DNA of 64,000 nt, from assembly GCF_018224885.1 (NCBI RefSeq), contig NZ_JAGTXB010000016.1, positions 117,990-181,989 of the forward strand, written 5' to 3'. Source of the DNA: Chitinophaga hostae (lineage in GTDB: Bacteria > Bacteroidota > Bacteroidia > Chitinophagales > Chitinophagaceae). Within the stretch, counting starts at the first letter, position 1; the number at the start of each line of letters is the position of its first letter. The translations under genes were made by a program, and so were the position numbers. Under the pieces are notes generated by a model. It ran no database searches. It was not told the DNA's origin and saw only the letters and a program-made list of their open reading frames with translations. This document shows positions 28,826 to 38,814 of the stretch, one piece after another.

Positions 28826-29509
28826 ATGAAATACATTTGGGTGATGATATTTTTCCTCTCACTATTCCAACCCACACAGGCCCAAAAAGATAGCAGCGGA
28901 TACAGGGAAGTATCATTCGGTATGAAGGCTGGTTTTTTGTCCGGCTCATTATATGGCAAAGATCTTCACCTGCTGTCGGCCGGCGGCTATGTAAAACCAT
29001 TACCTGGCATATTTGCCGGTATTACGATACAGTCCAGGTTAGGCAAATATTTTGGTCTACAGTCCGAATTATCAATTGGACAAAGTGCAGTCATGCTGCA
29101 TTTGTTGGACAGCAACAGCAACCAGCTATACAACAGTCGCTTTAAAAGCACCTACCTGGTCATAGCTCCCATCACGCCTACGCTATACTTTCACGGATTC
29201 CGGTTGTCTGCCGGCCCTTACGTAAGTGGTTTGCTTCATAGCAGTGTGGAATACAAAAACCAGGATGGGCAGATATCAGCAGATAAAAGTATTTTCGGCA
29301 CCGCCACTTCCCCGGGAAAATTCCGCTATAAAATAGATGCCGGCATCGCGCTGCAGCTGCGCTATGAGTTCAAAAACGGCTGGAACCTGGGAGCTGCCTA
29401 TACCAGGGGATTTATACCGGTAATAGAAGATCCCCGTGTACAGCATCAATGGAAAATATACAATCAGCAGTTCAATCTTTTCCTGGGTTATCAATGGCGA
29501 AAGAGATAA
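28826..29509 (+). CDS. Small outer-membrane beta-barrel protein
   Basis: A signal peptide (about 1-20, ending in TQAQ) is followed by about 200 residues of alternating hydrophobic and polar strands, with glycine-rich turns such as FGMKAGFLSG and a final aromatic strand QFNLFLGYQWRKR. This fits the PorT/OmpA-like outer_membrane beta-barrel family. It starts ten bases after the channel gene, so it is probably the last gene of the efflux operon. Its role there is unknown. Confidence 0.75.
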   Translation: MKYIWVMIFFLSLFQPTQAQKDSSGYREVSFGMKAGFLSGSLYGKDLHLLSAGGYVKPLPGIFAGITIQSRLGKYFGLQSELSIGQSAVMLHLLDSNSNQLYNSRFKSTYLVIAPITPTLYFHGFRLSAGPYVSGLLHSSVEYKNQDGQISADKSIFGTATSPGKFRYKIDAGIALQLRYEFKNGWNLGAAYTRGFIPVIEDPRVQHQWKIYNQQFNLFLGYQWRKR

Positions 29510-29673
29510 ACAGGAAAACAAAACCTTAGCAGCGCAATTTACTTATCAACCTCGAAGAAAAGTTCTTTAGGCGGTAGGATGTAGACAATACCGACATGAC
29601 CGAGCAACTTTTTCTGATTCAGGTGTCTTTTTAATATGCCGGCCGGCGTTAACCAAACATGATAAGTACTGCT

Positions 29674-30837
29674 ATGAAAAAAAACTATCTGTCTGTCTTA
29701 TTATTCCCGTTTTTGTTACCTGTTATCCAGGGCTGTTACAACAAGCCTAAAAAGGCGGTGGTGCAACCACTGCCCAAAAGCAATTATATTTTCACTGATG
29801 TAAAGGAGCTGGAGGCCCTGCCCGTTATTGACCAAAATGCCTCGGGAACATGTTGGAGTTTTTCCACCAGTTCGTTCCTGGAGTCGGAGATCATCCGGCT
29901 AAAGGGCGAAAAGATAGACCTTTCAGAGATGTATTTTGTAAGATGTGCCTATATGTTAAAGGCCCGTAATTATATCCTCCGGCAGGGCACTGCACGGTTT
30001 ACCGAAGGTGGTCTCAATCACGATCCGCTCATTAGTTCCGTCACCTTCGGGCTGCTGCCACAATCAGCATATACCGGGCTAAAGGATGGAAAGGCCCGGC
30101 ACAATCATTTCAAACTGTTCAACGAACTGGATACCGCCGTAAAAAGATGCGCCAATCCGGCCAATAAGCAGGGCACAGGATGGAAAACGCAGGTCCCGGA
30201 TATATTGGATCGCTTTTTAGGGAAAGTGCCGGATCAGTTTCAATATAACGGACAGATGTATACGCCCTTTAGCTTTCTTGCCTATACGCAGTTAAACACT
30301 GCCGACTACCTGACCATTACTTCTTTTACAGATGCCCCTTTCTATCAACGCTTCCAGCTGAGCATACCCGCCAACTGGGCCAACGAGCGGTTTTACAACC
30401 TTCCCCTGGATGAATTTATGGAAAATATTGATCATGCTGTAGACGCCGGGTTCTCCCTGGCCCTCGACCTGGATGCTACCGAGCCAACATTTTCTCCCGA
30501 TCAGGGAATAGCCGTTCTGCCGGAAAAACAGGAAGACAACACCCTTATACTTACCGATGTCCGGCCCGAAAAGAAAGTCACCCAGCAAATGCGCCAGGAT
30601 GCTTTTGAGTCTTTCGAAACCACCGACGACCATCTCATGCATATTGTTGGCAAAGCAAAAGATCAGTATGGCAACAGCTATTATAAAGCAAAAAATTCAT
30701 GGGGCACCAATGCTCTCAGACGCGGTTTCATCTACCTGAGCATTCCCTACATGAGAATGAAGGGAATCTCGGTTCTTCTTCACAAGGATGGGCTAATGGA
30801 CACAACAAAGCATAAACTTTTGAACGCGCCTACCTAA
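29674..30837 (+). CDS. Exported papain-like (C1, bleomycin hydrolase/PepC-like) cysteine protease lipoprotein
   Basis: The catalytic cysteine lies in DQNASGTCWSFSTSSFLESE, the histidine in HLMHIVGKA, and the asparagine in KAKNSWGTN. The order and spacing match C1B peptidases such as bleomycin hydrolase and aminopeptidase C. Unlike the cytoplasmic PepC enzymes, it begins with a lipoprotein signal ending in VIQGC, so it should sit in the envelope. I chose the ATG at 29674 (MKKNYLSVLL); an ATG five codons upstream is possible. Its 3' end overlaps the convergent beta-lactamase gene by eight bases. Confidence 0.88.
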   Translation: MKKNYLSVLLFPFLLPVIQGCYNKPKKAVVQPLPKSNYIFTDVKELEALPVIDQNASGTCWSFSTSSFLESEIIRLKGEKIDLSEMYFVRCAYMLKARNYILRQGTARFTEGGLNHDPLISSVTFGLLPQSAYTGLKDGKARHNHFKLFNELDTAVKRCANPANKQGTGWKTQVPDILDRFLGKVPDQFQYNGQMYTPFSFLAYTQLNTADYLTITSFTDAPFYQRFQLSIPANWANERFYNLPLDEFMENIDHAVDAGFSLALDLDATEPTFSPDQGIAVLPEKQEDNTLILTDVRPEKKVTQQMRQDAFESFETTDDHLMHIVGKAKDQYGNSYYKAKNSWGTNALRRGFIYLSIPYMRMKGISVLLHKDGLMDTTKHKLLNAPT

Positions 30838-31702
30838 CCTTCTCGTCATACTCCTTTCTTATCTCCTTCAATATCTTCTCATAGGCTTCCCTGTTTGTAA
30901 ATAAACCCGGGTTATAAGGCGTATTCTCCTTACGCATCGTGTGCAAATCAAACTGACTGGCATGTGCAGCCACCCAGATGTCAAACTGAATTTTAGGCAT
31001 AGTGTCCAGCGTGTATTTATAGTCGGCGGCGATTTGCGGATAGGTGGTCACCTTGGGGAATTTCTTCTCTGTTATAATAGTAGGAATATTTGCCAGCAGT
31101 ACTTTATAAGTCCTGCTACTATCTTTCACATCCATTAAAAAGCTGCAGGAGCCTTTCGTATGGCCGGGGTGATGAAGCACCAGCAGTTTAGTATCTCCCA
31201 AACTAATTACATCCTTATCATGCAGCAACCTGGAGATTTTAACCGGCCTGAAAAAGCTGACCCCGCTGCCCATCTCGTAATCCGTTTTGCCGCCGGACTT
31301 TATGACCGATTCATCGGCAGCATCTACCATGAACCTGGCGCCGGTCATTTCCCGCACGGCTTCCATGGCGCCTACGTGATCATAGTGGACCTGGTTGGTA
31401 AGCAGAATTTTGATATCGCCAAACCGGAAACCGAGTGTTTCCACATTCTTTTTGATAACGGCCGCGGAAGAAGCAAGCCCCGTATTCACCAGGATATGCC
31501 CCGAAGTTGTGGTAACCAGGTAGCTGGCAAGATCATAGGTACCTACATAATACAGGTTGCCCACAATACGGAATGGTGCATATGCCCTGGTCCATTCCTC
31601 ACTGTGATTGGTGGGTTCTGCCACTTTCTGCGCCTGGGCATAGTGGCCCAGGCAGCAGCACAGGACTACAGGCATTAATTTCTTGAGAATACGTTGACGC
31701 AT
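30830..31702 (-). CDS. Subclass B3 metallo-beta-lactamase, GOB-like
   Basis: A signal peptide ends near YAQAQ, so the 290-residue enzyme is periplasmic. The metal motif reads NQVHYDHVGA: the first histidine of the usual HxHxDH is a glutamine (Gln104), as in GOB enzymes of Elizabethkingia. His106, Asp108, His109, His181 (HPGHTKGS) and His247 (AAHASQ) complete the site. The stretch LVNTGLASSAAVIKKNVETL, then GFRFGDIKILL, also resembles GOB as I remember it. It probably hydrolyses beta-lactams including carbapenems, but activity has not been shown. It is a stand-alone gene without mobile-element traces. Confidence 0.88.
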   Translation of the reverse strand: MRQRILKKLMPVVLCCCLGHYAQAQKVAEPTNHSEEWTRAYAPFRIVGNLYYVGTYDLASYLVTTTSGHILVNTGLASSAAVIKKNVETLGFRFGDIKILLTNQVHYDHVGAMEAVREMTGARFMVDAADESVIKSGGKTDYEMGSGVSFFRPVKISRLLHDKDVISLGDTKLLVLHHPGHTKGSCSFLMDVKDSSRTYKVLLANIPTIITEKKFPKVTTYPQIAADYKYTLDTMPKIQFDIWVAAHASQFDLHTMRKENTPYNPGLFTNREAYEKILKEIRKEYDEKVR

Positions 31703-31952
31703 ATACGATTTTCGGGTTGAACGAGAAATGATTGTTCCGCAAATTAATGATTATACGAATGCTAAAACATGCTGGTACAACTTCGGCAAGAGTTCATTTT
31801 GAGAGAATTCCGGTGCAACAGGTCAATCACGATGTATTGCTTTTTTAAATATTCTGTGTTACAACTCTTATTAAAAGAAACGGAAATTATCACTGCTCAT
31901 ATCCTTTTTTTTGTATTTTGGCCGGCAAATGGTGACTCCCAATATTTAAATA

Positions 31953-32501
31953 ATGTCTACGTTAAATATGATCGCTGCACTGAAAGAAGGAAATACTACT
32001 GTTTTCAAAGAATTGTTTAACGATTACCATCTGAAGGTATATTTGTATGTCTTGTCCAAAACGAATTCCCAGTATATTGCAGAAGAGACTACGCAGATCA
32101 CATTCATTAAACTATGGGACTACCGCCTACAACTCAACGAATCCCAGGAGGTAGGGAAACTGTTGTTCCATATAGCCCGAACCACGTGTATTGACTTACT
32201 CCGGAAAGATATGGTGAGAGACCGGTTGCTGAAGCAGGAAAAGCTAACAGGAAACGATACCCTGCATATTTCTGATACGATAGAAGTAAAAGAGCTTCAG
32301 CAAAGGATAAGCCACGTGGTCGATAATATGCCCCCTGTCAGGAAGAGAGTATTCGAGCTCAGTCGCTATGAATTTAAATCCTATAAAGAGATTGCAGAAA
32401 TGCTCTCCCTGTCTGTTAAAACAGTAGAAAATCATATAGCCCTTGCGATCAAACACCTGAAGAAATCTTTGATCCTGTTAATCCTGCTGTTCCTGCACTA
32501 A
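31953..32501 (+). CDS. ECF sigma-70 factor
   Basis: Sigma region 2 contains NSQYIAEETTQITFIKLW and region 4 contains MPPVRKRVFELSRYEFKSYK, then EIAEMLSLSVKTVENHIA. At 182 residues it is typical of the ECF factors placed before FecR and SusC/D genes in Bacteroidota. A FecR-like gene follows after 80 bp. It probably controls the downstream SusC/SusD pair. Confidence 0.92.
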   Translation: MSTLNMIAALKEGNTTVFKELFNDYHLKVYLYVLSKTNSQYIAEETTQITFIKLWDYRLQLNESQEVGKLLFHIARTTCIDLLRKDMVRDRLLKQEKLTGNDTLHISDTIEVKELQQRISHVVDNMPPVRKRVFELSRYEFKSYKEIAEMLSLSVKTVENHIALAIKHLKKSLILLILLFLH

Positions 32502-32581
32502 AAAAAATTTATCTTCTCATTAGGGGATGCGCTATTTTCAAACGATATTATTGCAAGCGTCTCCATTATCCACGCTAAAAG

Positions 32582-33631
32582 ATGATCTCAAGAGAATTAA
32601 TTGCCAAATATTTCAGGAATGAATGTAATGACAATGAAAAAAAATTAGTGCTGGAATATTTTCGTGATAACCCGGAGGAATGGAACATGTACATGCCCGA
32701 GGAGGAATGGGATAATTTTGTAGTGAACCAGGAAGTGGATCCTGACCTTTCCAGGAGGATGTTTAAAACGGTAAGCAGCCAGTCTTTCAGGAAAGGCAGG
32801 AGGCTGCAGATCGCATGGCTGGCAGCTGCAGTATCGGCCGGCGTGATCATTGGCCTGTTATGGATGTACAGACCTGCCGCCAGGACGCCTATTGTAGCAA
32901 GCGAAACTTCTTCCGGAAGTTTGGAGCGGATGACGGAGAAAAAGAATATTTCCAATGCGCTGATGCGCATCACACTGGCTGACGGTTCTGAAGTCTTGTT
33001 GTCGCCCAACAGCAGTATACGGTTTGCCGATTCGTTCCTTTCTGATAAAGGCAGGGCTGTATACCTGTCAGGACAGGCTTTGTTTAAAATAGCCGGAGAT
33101 AAGGGCAACCCTTTCATTGTATATGCAGACAAGCTGGCTACCACCGTGCTGGGTACGTCCTTTACCGTACAGTCGTTTACAGAAAGTGATGTAATAAAAG
33201 TGAAACTGCATGAAGGTAAGGTACAGGTATCCGCTGCTGATCCCAGCCACACAGCATGGAAAGACAAAGTAGTCCTGCTGTCGGGTGAAGAGCTGACATA
33301 TAGTAAAAACAGGATGCAGGCAAGTATCAGGCACAATGCGCCTGCAGAGCATTTGGTAAAAGCCGGTCCTGCAAACACTAAAACATATACTGTTCGCAGG
33401 CCAGACTGGTATACTTTCGATGCATCACTGCTTTCAGAAGTGCTTGATCAGCTCAGCAGCTACTACCAGGTGGATATTTATTACTATCCTTCTGATCTGC
33501 GTAATAAATATTTTTCAGGCAAACTACATAAAACAGATTCATTAGAAACAATATTAAAAGATATAGCATTGCTCAACCAACTTACTATCGAGAAAAAACA
33601 AGACGGCTATATCATCAGAAAAACTGATTGA
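32582..33631 (+). CDS. FecR-family anti-sigma factor
   Basis: A short cytoplasmic region (1-75) should bind the upstream sigma factor. A membrane helix (about 76-96) is followed by a periplasmic FecR domain (about 120-225, with ITLADGSEVLLSPNSSIRF and YLSGQALFKI) and a C-terminal DUF4974 domain (about 270-345, with FDASLLSEVLDQLSSYYQVD). Its expected partner is a receptor with an STN domain, but the adjacent SusC protein lacks one. Confidence 0.92.
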   Translation: MISRELIAKYFRNECNDNEKKLVLEYFRDNPEEWNMYMPEEEWDNFVVNQEVDPDLSRRMFKTVSSQSFRKGRRLQIAWLAAAVSAGVIIGLLWMYRPAARTPIVASETSSGSLERMTEKKNISNALMRITLADGSEVLLSPNSSIRFADSFLSDKGRAVYLSGQALFKIAGDKGNPFIVYADKLATTVLGTSFTVQSFTESDVIKVKLHEGKVQVSAADPSHTAWKDKVVLLSGEELTYSKNRMQASIRHNAPAEHLVKAGPANTKTYTVRRPDWYTFDASLLSEVLDQLSSYYQVDIYYYPSDLRNKYFSGKLHKTDSLETILKDIALLNQLTIEKKQDGYIIRKTD

Positions 33632-33663
33632 CCAAATAACAAACAGACATCAATTTCCACCAA

Positions 33664-33688
33664 CGTTGATAGATCAACGGGGTTTTTT
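33664..33688 (+). terminator. Weak terminator-like hairpin between FecR and SusC genes
   Basis: The stem cgttga/tcaacg (33664-33669 and 33674-33679) closes a four-base loop, and four G residues then six T residues (33683-33688) follow. The stem is short, so termination would be partial. It could lower readthrough from the regulatory genes into susC, or separate two transcripts. Confidence 0.35.
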
Positions 33689-33712
33689 ATTCCCTAAATA
33701 AAGACAGTCTAC

Positions 33713-36700
33713 ATGAAAAAATGGAATTCCTCCTATGCCCTGCTGGGCGTAACGGTGATGCTTTGCCTTTTCCCACTGTTCCTGCATGCCCAAAAACGAG
33801 CGGATGTAGCGGGCATCGTAAAAAATGAAACAACAGGAGAACCACTATGGGGCGTTAACGTTACCGTTAAAAATGCTGCCAACAATTTTTCTGCTTCTGT
33901 ACAAACAGACAATAAAGGGGTCTTCTCTTTCAATCGATTGCTTTCAGGCACCGGGTACTCTTTTACCTTTTCTTTTGTTGGTTTTGAATCCCAAACACTG
34001 AGCGGGTATATCCTGAAACCGGGAGCTGATTTCTCCTTGCTGGTAGGCCTTAAAAGCCGGGAACAGCAGATCAGTGAAGTAGTGGTGGTAGGATATGGTT
34101 CTATGAAGAAAAAAGACCTGACAGGCGCTATCAGCCAGTTGAAGACAGCCAGGTTGGAAAAGGAAAGCCCGCAATCAGTGCAGGACCTTCTCCGAAGCGG
34201 GGTTCCGGGATTAAATATCGGGCAGAATACCTCCGCAAAAGGCGGCGGAGATATGCAGATACGCGGACAACGTTCCTTAACTGCCAGCAACGACCCACTT
34301 ATTGTGCTGGATGGTGTCATATTCTTTGGAGAGCTATCTGAAATCAATCCCCAGGACATTGACCATTTTGATGTACTGAAGGATGCCTCGGCAGCCGCCA
34401 TTTATGGAGCAAAATCTGCAAACGGTGTGGTGATCATCACCACCAAGAAAGGTGTGACAGACAAACCTGTTATCCGGTTTAGTGCCAATACCGGTGTGGC
34501 TACTATGGGCAGCAAACGCCGGGTATACGATGCACCCGGTTACCTGAACTATCGCACCGATATGTTCAATAGTACCACGAGGTGGGCCACCCCCGCGAAA
34601 TATGTACAACCTACAAATGAGAATCTCTCCAAATACAACATCACAATGGCCGACTGGCTCGCCTATGATGCGCAAACAGGTGATCCAAACGATATATGGC
34701 TGCGACGCATCGGCCTGTTCGATAAAGAGCGGCAGAACTACGCCCGGGGCAACACCTATGATTGGTTTGACAACTCCTTTCAACGCGGCTTACAACAGGA
34801 TTACGATGTAAGCTTTTCAGGAAGAAATAAAAATGTGCTGAATTACTATCTGTCCATGGGATACCTGAACAATGAGGGCATTATTGTAGGCGATAAATAC
34901 CGCGCCTACAGGGCAAACATCAAGGTCGACGGAAAAGTTAACAAATGGATGCATACCGGCGTGAACATCAACTTCCAGGATCGCTCCGATGGTAACTTCG
35001 CGGTAGACTGGGCCGGGCAAATCATCAGCAATACTCCCTTTGCACTTCCTTATGATGAAAACGGGAAACTGGATCCCTACCCCATGGGAGCCAGCGTAAG
35101 TCAGGGCATTAACTCCGCATTCAATAATCAATACAAGAAGCTGGAAAAAGGATATACCGTTTTAAATACCACTATTTACCAGACGATCAAACTGCCATTT
35201 AATATCAGCTATCAACTGAACTTCTCCCCCCGCATGCAATGGTTCTACAACAGGTACCAGGAATCATCGCAGAATCCCTTATGGTCGGATAACGGAAAGG
35301 CCATCCGGGAAAACACAAAGAATTTCGATTGGCAGATAGACAATATCATTTCATGGGATTATACTTTCGCTAAAAAACATAACGTGAAAGTAACGCTGCT
35401 GCAGAATGCCGAAGAGCACAAGTCATGGAATGAAAGTATCACTGCCAGGGATTTTTCTCCAACTGACGCATTGGGCTTCCATAATGTAGGCGCCGGTAAT
35501 CCCTTAAAGACGACCATCAGCAGCAATGACCAGCATAGCACCGGCGATGCCCTGATGGCCCGGTTGTTCTACTCTTACAACAACAAATATATGCTCACAG
35601 CTTCCATACGCAGGGATGGATACTCCGCCTTCGGTCTGTCCAACCCGAGAGCCACTTTTCCTTCGCTCGCCTTTGCGTGGAACTTCGCCGACGAACGCTT
35701 CTTCCACTGGAAGCCAATGAGCAGCGGAAAACTGCGCTTATCCTGGGGGATGAACGGCAACCGTTCCATCGGTATATACCAGGCATTATCCAATCTCACT
35801 ACCGGCGCAGGGCGCTACGCTTACGTGCAGGCAAATGGCTCGGTATACGAACTGTCACAACTATATGTGGACAGGATGGCCAATCATAACCTGAAATGGG
35901 AAGCCACCTCGTCATGGAACATGGGACTCGACTTCGGCTTCCTCAACAACAGGATCACCGGTAATATAGAGGTTTATAACATGCCTACCACCGACCTGCT
36001 GATGAACCAATCCCTCCCCGACTTTACCGGCTTCAGCACCGTCACAACCAACCTGGGCGAAGTAGTCAACAGGGGCTTCGAATTAGGTCTGACCTCGCGG
36101 AACATGGAGCGAAAAAACATGGAATGGTCTACCACACTGGGATTTTTCTTCAACAGGAACCAGGTCAAACACCTTTATTACACTTACCAGGATGTGCTGG
36201 ATACCGACGGTAAAGTGGTAGGCTCCAAAGAGATCAATGACATATCGAATGGATGGTTCATTGGTCATGATATCAGCTCCATATGGACCTACAATGTATT
36301 GGGCATATGGCAGGAAAGCGAAAGAACCCAGGCTGCCAGATACGGCGAAATACCCGGGGACGTGAAAGTAGAAGACGTTAACAACGACGGAAAATACACC
36401 AATGACGACAAAAAATTCATGGGTACTACTACCCCACGCTTCCGTTGGACGCTGCGCAATGATTTCACCCTATTCAGGAACTTTGATTTCTCTTTCAATA
36501 TATACTCGAACTGGGGGCATAAACAAACCTCTTCAGACTATCTCAACAATTTCGGCTCAGGTACAGACAGAAGTAATTCCTATGTCAGGAATTACTGGAC
36601 GCCGGAAAACCCATCCAATAAATATGCACGGCTGAACTCCACCAATGTGCAGAACATAACACCTTCACGCGTCATTGATAAGACCTTTATCCGCCTCGAC

Positions 36701-36883
36701 AACGTTTCCGTTTCCTATTCGTTGCCTGCAAATATTGCGGGAAGGCTGGACATGAGCCAGTTCAAAATATATGCAGGCATACGAAATGTTGCCGTATGGG
36801 CAAAAGATTGGGAGTACTGGGATCCGGAAACTACCTCCCTGATGCCCAGACATTACACAATTGGTATGAATGCTACTTTTTAA
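33713..36883 (+). CDS. SusC-family TonB-linked outer-membrane transporter
   Basis: A signal peptide (1-26, ending in LHAQ) leads directly into a carboxypeptidase-regulatory-like domain (about 30-115). Next come the TonB box EVVVVGYGSMKKKDLTGA, a plug (about 140-245, with GGGDMQIRGQRSLTASNDPL and DASAAAIYGAKSANGV), and a large barrel ending at residue 1056. It forms the channel beneath the SusD lid encoded next. No STN domain is present although sigma and FecR genes lie upstream. The substrate is unknown, because no glycoside hydrolase or peptidase accompanies the pair. Confidence 0.94.
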   Translation: MKKWNSSYALLGVTVMLCLFPLFLHAQKRADVAGIVKNETTGEPLWGVNVTVKNAANNFSASVQTDNKGVFSFNRLLSGTGYSFTFSFVGFESQTLSGYILKPGADFSLLVGLKSREQQISEVVVVGYGSMKKKDLTGAISQLKTARLEKESPQSVQDLLRSGVPGLNIGQNTSAKGGGDMQIRGQRSLTASNDPLIVLDGVIFFGELSEINPQDIDHFDVLKDASAAAIYGAKSANGVVIITTKKGVTDKPVIRFSANTGVATMGSKRRVYDAPGYLNYRTDMFNSTTRWATPAKYVQPTNENLSKYNITMADWLAYDAQTGDPNDIWLRRIGLFDKERQNYARGNTYDWFDNSFQRGLQQDYDVSFSGRNKNVLNYYLSMGYLNNEGIIVGDKYRAYRANIKVDGKVNKWMHTGVNINFQDRSDGNFAVDWAGQIISNTPFALPYDENGKLDPYPMGASVSQGINSAFNNQYKKLEKGYTVLNTTIYQTIKLPFNISYQLNFSPRMQWFYNRYQESSQNPLWSDNGKAIRENTKNFDWQIDNIISWDYTFAKKHNVKVTLLQNAEEHKSWNESITARDFSPTDALGFHNVGAGNPLKTTISSNDQHSTGDALMARLFYSYNNKYMLTASIRRDGYSAFGLSNPRATFPSLAFAWNFADERFFHWKPMSSGKLRLSWGMNGNRSIGIYQALSNLTTGAGRYAYVQANGSVYELSQLYVDRMANHNLKWEATSSWNMGLDFGFLNNRITGNIEVYNMPTTDLLMNQSLPDFTGFSTVTTNLGEVVNRGFELGLTSRNMERKNMEWSTTLGFFFNRNQVKHLYYTYQDVLDTDGKVVGSKEINDISNGWFIGHDISSIWTYNVLGIWQESERTQAARYGEIPGDVKVEDVNNDGKYTNDDKKFMGTTTPRFRWTLRNDFTLFRNFDFSFNIYSNWGHKQTSSDYLNNFGSGTDRSNSYVRNYWTPENPSNKYARLNSTNVQNITPSRVIDKTFIRLDNVSVSYSLPANIAGRLDMSQFKIYAGIRNVAVWAKDWEYWDPETTSLMPRHYTIGMNATF

Positions 36884-36902
36884 AAGACTAAACCACTGTA
36901 CA

Positions 36903-38804
36903 ATGAAGATCACCTTACATAAAACTATAAATATCCTGTTACTGGGAGCTGTCATGCAAGTGCCGTTAAGCTGTTCTAAAGACTGGCTAAAGCCGGATCC
37001 GCTATCCTTCTATGAGCCTTCCATTACCTTTACTTCCAAAGAAGGATTGCAGGCTGCCATCAGCAGTTGTAACCGGAACCTTACCTATGTGTGGACCGGC
37101 GAAGGAGCTCCCCTGCTGACAGACCTTCTTTTTTCAGAAGCAGCGGTGAATGGCACTACCGATAAATCCGGGCCGGCACAGGATCTGAATGCCATGATCA
37201 CACCGATCTCCGATAACAACAGTGTCAATACCAACAAGATTAATTTCTTCTGGTATGAAGGATATAAAGGCATTAAATACGCCAATACCATCATATCTAA
37301 TCTTGACAGGGTGCCAGGACTGGATCCGGCCCTGCGGAACCAGATGATGGGAATGGCCTATTTTCACCGGGCCTTCCGCTACTTGTGGTTAATATTCGAC
37401 TTCGGGGATGTGCCCTTGCTGACCAAAGAAATAACTTCTCCAAAATTCAATTTCCGTACCACCAAAAGAGAGGTGATCTTACAACAACTGATAAGTGATA
37501 TGGAGTTTGCGGTGAAATATGTGCCGGCTAACAGCGATTTCGGGATGGTCAACAAAGGCGCCTGCCAACAGCTACTGATCAAATGCTACCTGGCCGCCGG
37601 ACAGTTTGACAATGCAATAGCAGTTGCCAACACACTGATTAACGGTTCCGGCTATTCGCTCATGACAGCACCCTTCGGCACTTTTGTCAATCCGATGCCC
37701 GACATTCATAATATTACCCGGAATGTAATATGGGACCTGCATCGCGGGCCCAATAAATCCATCGCGGCCAACAAGGAAACCATTTTTAATGTCATTAGCC
37801 GGGAAGATCTTGTAAACAGCCGCCAGGATATGCTCACCATGAGAAATGCAACACCTTTTATTTCCGGCTCCGGCAATCAACTGATCAGCACACCTTCCGG
37901 TAAACCCGGTCTGAGCACCAGTTATATACTAACGCATGATAAAATAGACATGCGTAAAACCTATGGCAGAGGAGTTGCCATCAGCAGACCCACCTGGTAC
38001 AGCACCAATACCATCTGGAACGATCCGGATGACCTGCGCCACAGCGTTAGCACAGGAAACTGGATGCGTATGGAAGACATGGTATATAATAATCCCGCCC
38101 TGCTCACCGACCAGGACCTCTATTACGGAAAGCCATTGCAGAAGTATAACAGCGCCGGAAAGGTATTGGTTATGGATACCATCAGGACCTGGTTTGAATG
38201 GCCCCACTATAAGTTATGGGTTGAATCACCCAGAAGCGAAACGGTAGATAATTATGCCGGTGGCGCCAGCGACTGGTACATCTACCGGCTGGCAGAAACT
38301 TACCTGCTGCGGGCAGAAGCCTATTTTTGGAAAGGTGAGCTGGCGCTGGCTGCCGAAGATGTAAATATCATCCGGCGTCGCGCGCATTGCACGAAGATGT
38401 ATGGCGCCGGCGAGCTTACCATGGGAGCCATCATGGATGAAAGAGCCAGGGAGCTTTTTTATGAAGAGCTGAGACATATGGAGCTGAGCCGCGTATCCTA
38501 CATCTTTGCACTTACTCATAAAGCTGATGAATTCGGTAAAGCATATACCATAGAAAACCTTTCCAAAAGCAGCTACTGGTATGAGCGTGTGAGCAGATAT
38601 AATAATTTTTACAACAAAGGTGTGAAGACCGTATACGGCGCCATATTCACAGCCAGCCCATATCACCTGCTATGGCCGGTACCTCAGTCGGATATAGATG
38701 CTAACAGGGAAGGGCGGCTTAACCAGAATTTTGGCTATTCAGGATATGAAATGAACCAGCCGCCAATAGATAATCTTAAAGATGCTATTGCGGCACAGCA
38801 ATAA
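36903..38804 (+). CDS. SusD/RagB-family nutrient-binding lipoprotein
   Basis: The ATG at 36903, 19 bases after the SusC stop, gives a lipoprotein signal (MKITLHKTINILLLGAVMQ, with Cys24 in PLSC). The protein has the helical repeat scaffold of SusD, with MGMAYFHRAFRYLWLIFDFG in the first half and WYIYRLAETYLLRAEAYFW near the C terminus, and ends with LLWPVPQSDIDANR. It caps the SusC channel and binds the ligand at the surface. At 633 residues it is somewhat long for the family. An earlier in-frame start at 36870 would give no signal peptide. Confidence 0.94.
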   Translation: MKITLHKTINILLLGAVMQVPLSCSKDWLKPDPLSFYEPSITFTSKEGLQAAISSCNRNLTYVWTGEGAPLLTDLLFSEAAVNGTTDKSGPAQDLNAMITPISDNNSVNTNKINFFWYEGYKGIKYANTIISNLDRVPGLDPALRNQMMGMAYFHRAFRYLWLIFDFGDVPLLTKEITSPKFNFRTTKREVILQQLISDMEFAVKYVPANSDFGMVNKGACQQLLIKCYLAAGQFDNAIAVANTLINGSGYSLMTAPFGTFVNPMPDIHNITRNVIWDLHRGPNKSIAANKETIFNVISREDLVNSRQDMLTMRNATPFISGSGNQLISTPSGKPGLSTSYILTHDKIDMRKTYGRGVAISRPTWYSTNTIWNDPDDLRHSVSTGNWMRMEDMVYNNPALLTDQDLYYGKPLQKYNSAGKVLVMDTIRTWFEWPHYKLWVESPRSETVDNYAGGASDWYIYRLAETYLLRAEAYFWKGELALAAEDVNIIRRRAHCTKMYGAGELTMGAIMDERARELFYEELRHMELSRVSYIFALTHKADEFGKAYTIENLSKSSYWYERVSRYNNFYNKGVKTVYGAIFTASPYHLLWPVPQSDIDANREGRLNQNFGYSGYEMNQPPIDNLKDAIAAQQ

Positions 38805-38814
38805 CATTATGGAG

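Noticed and set aside
31769..32020. 83-residue plus-strand frame before the second ECF sigma gene
   Set aside because: It overlaps the sigma gene start in another frame and shows no family features.
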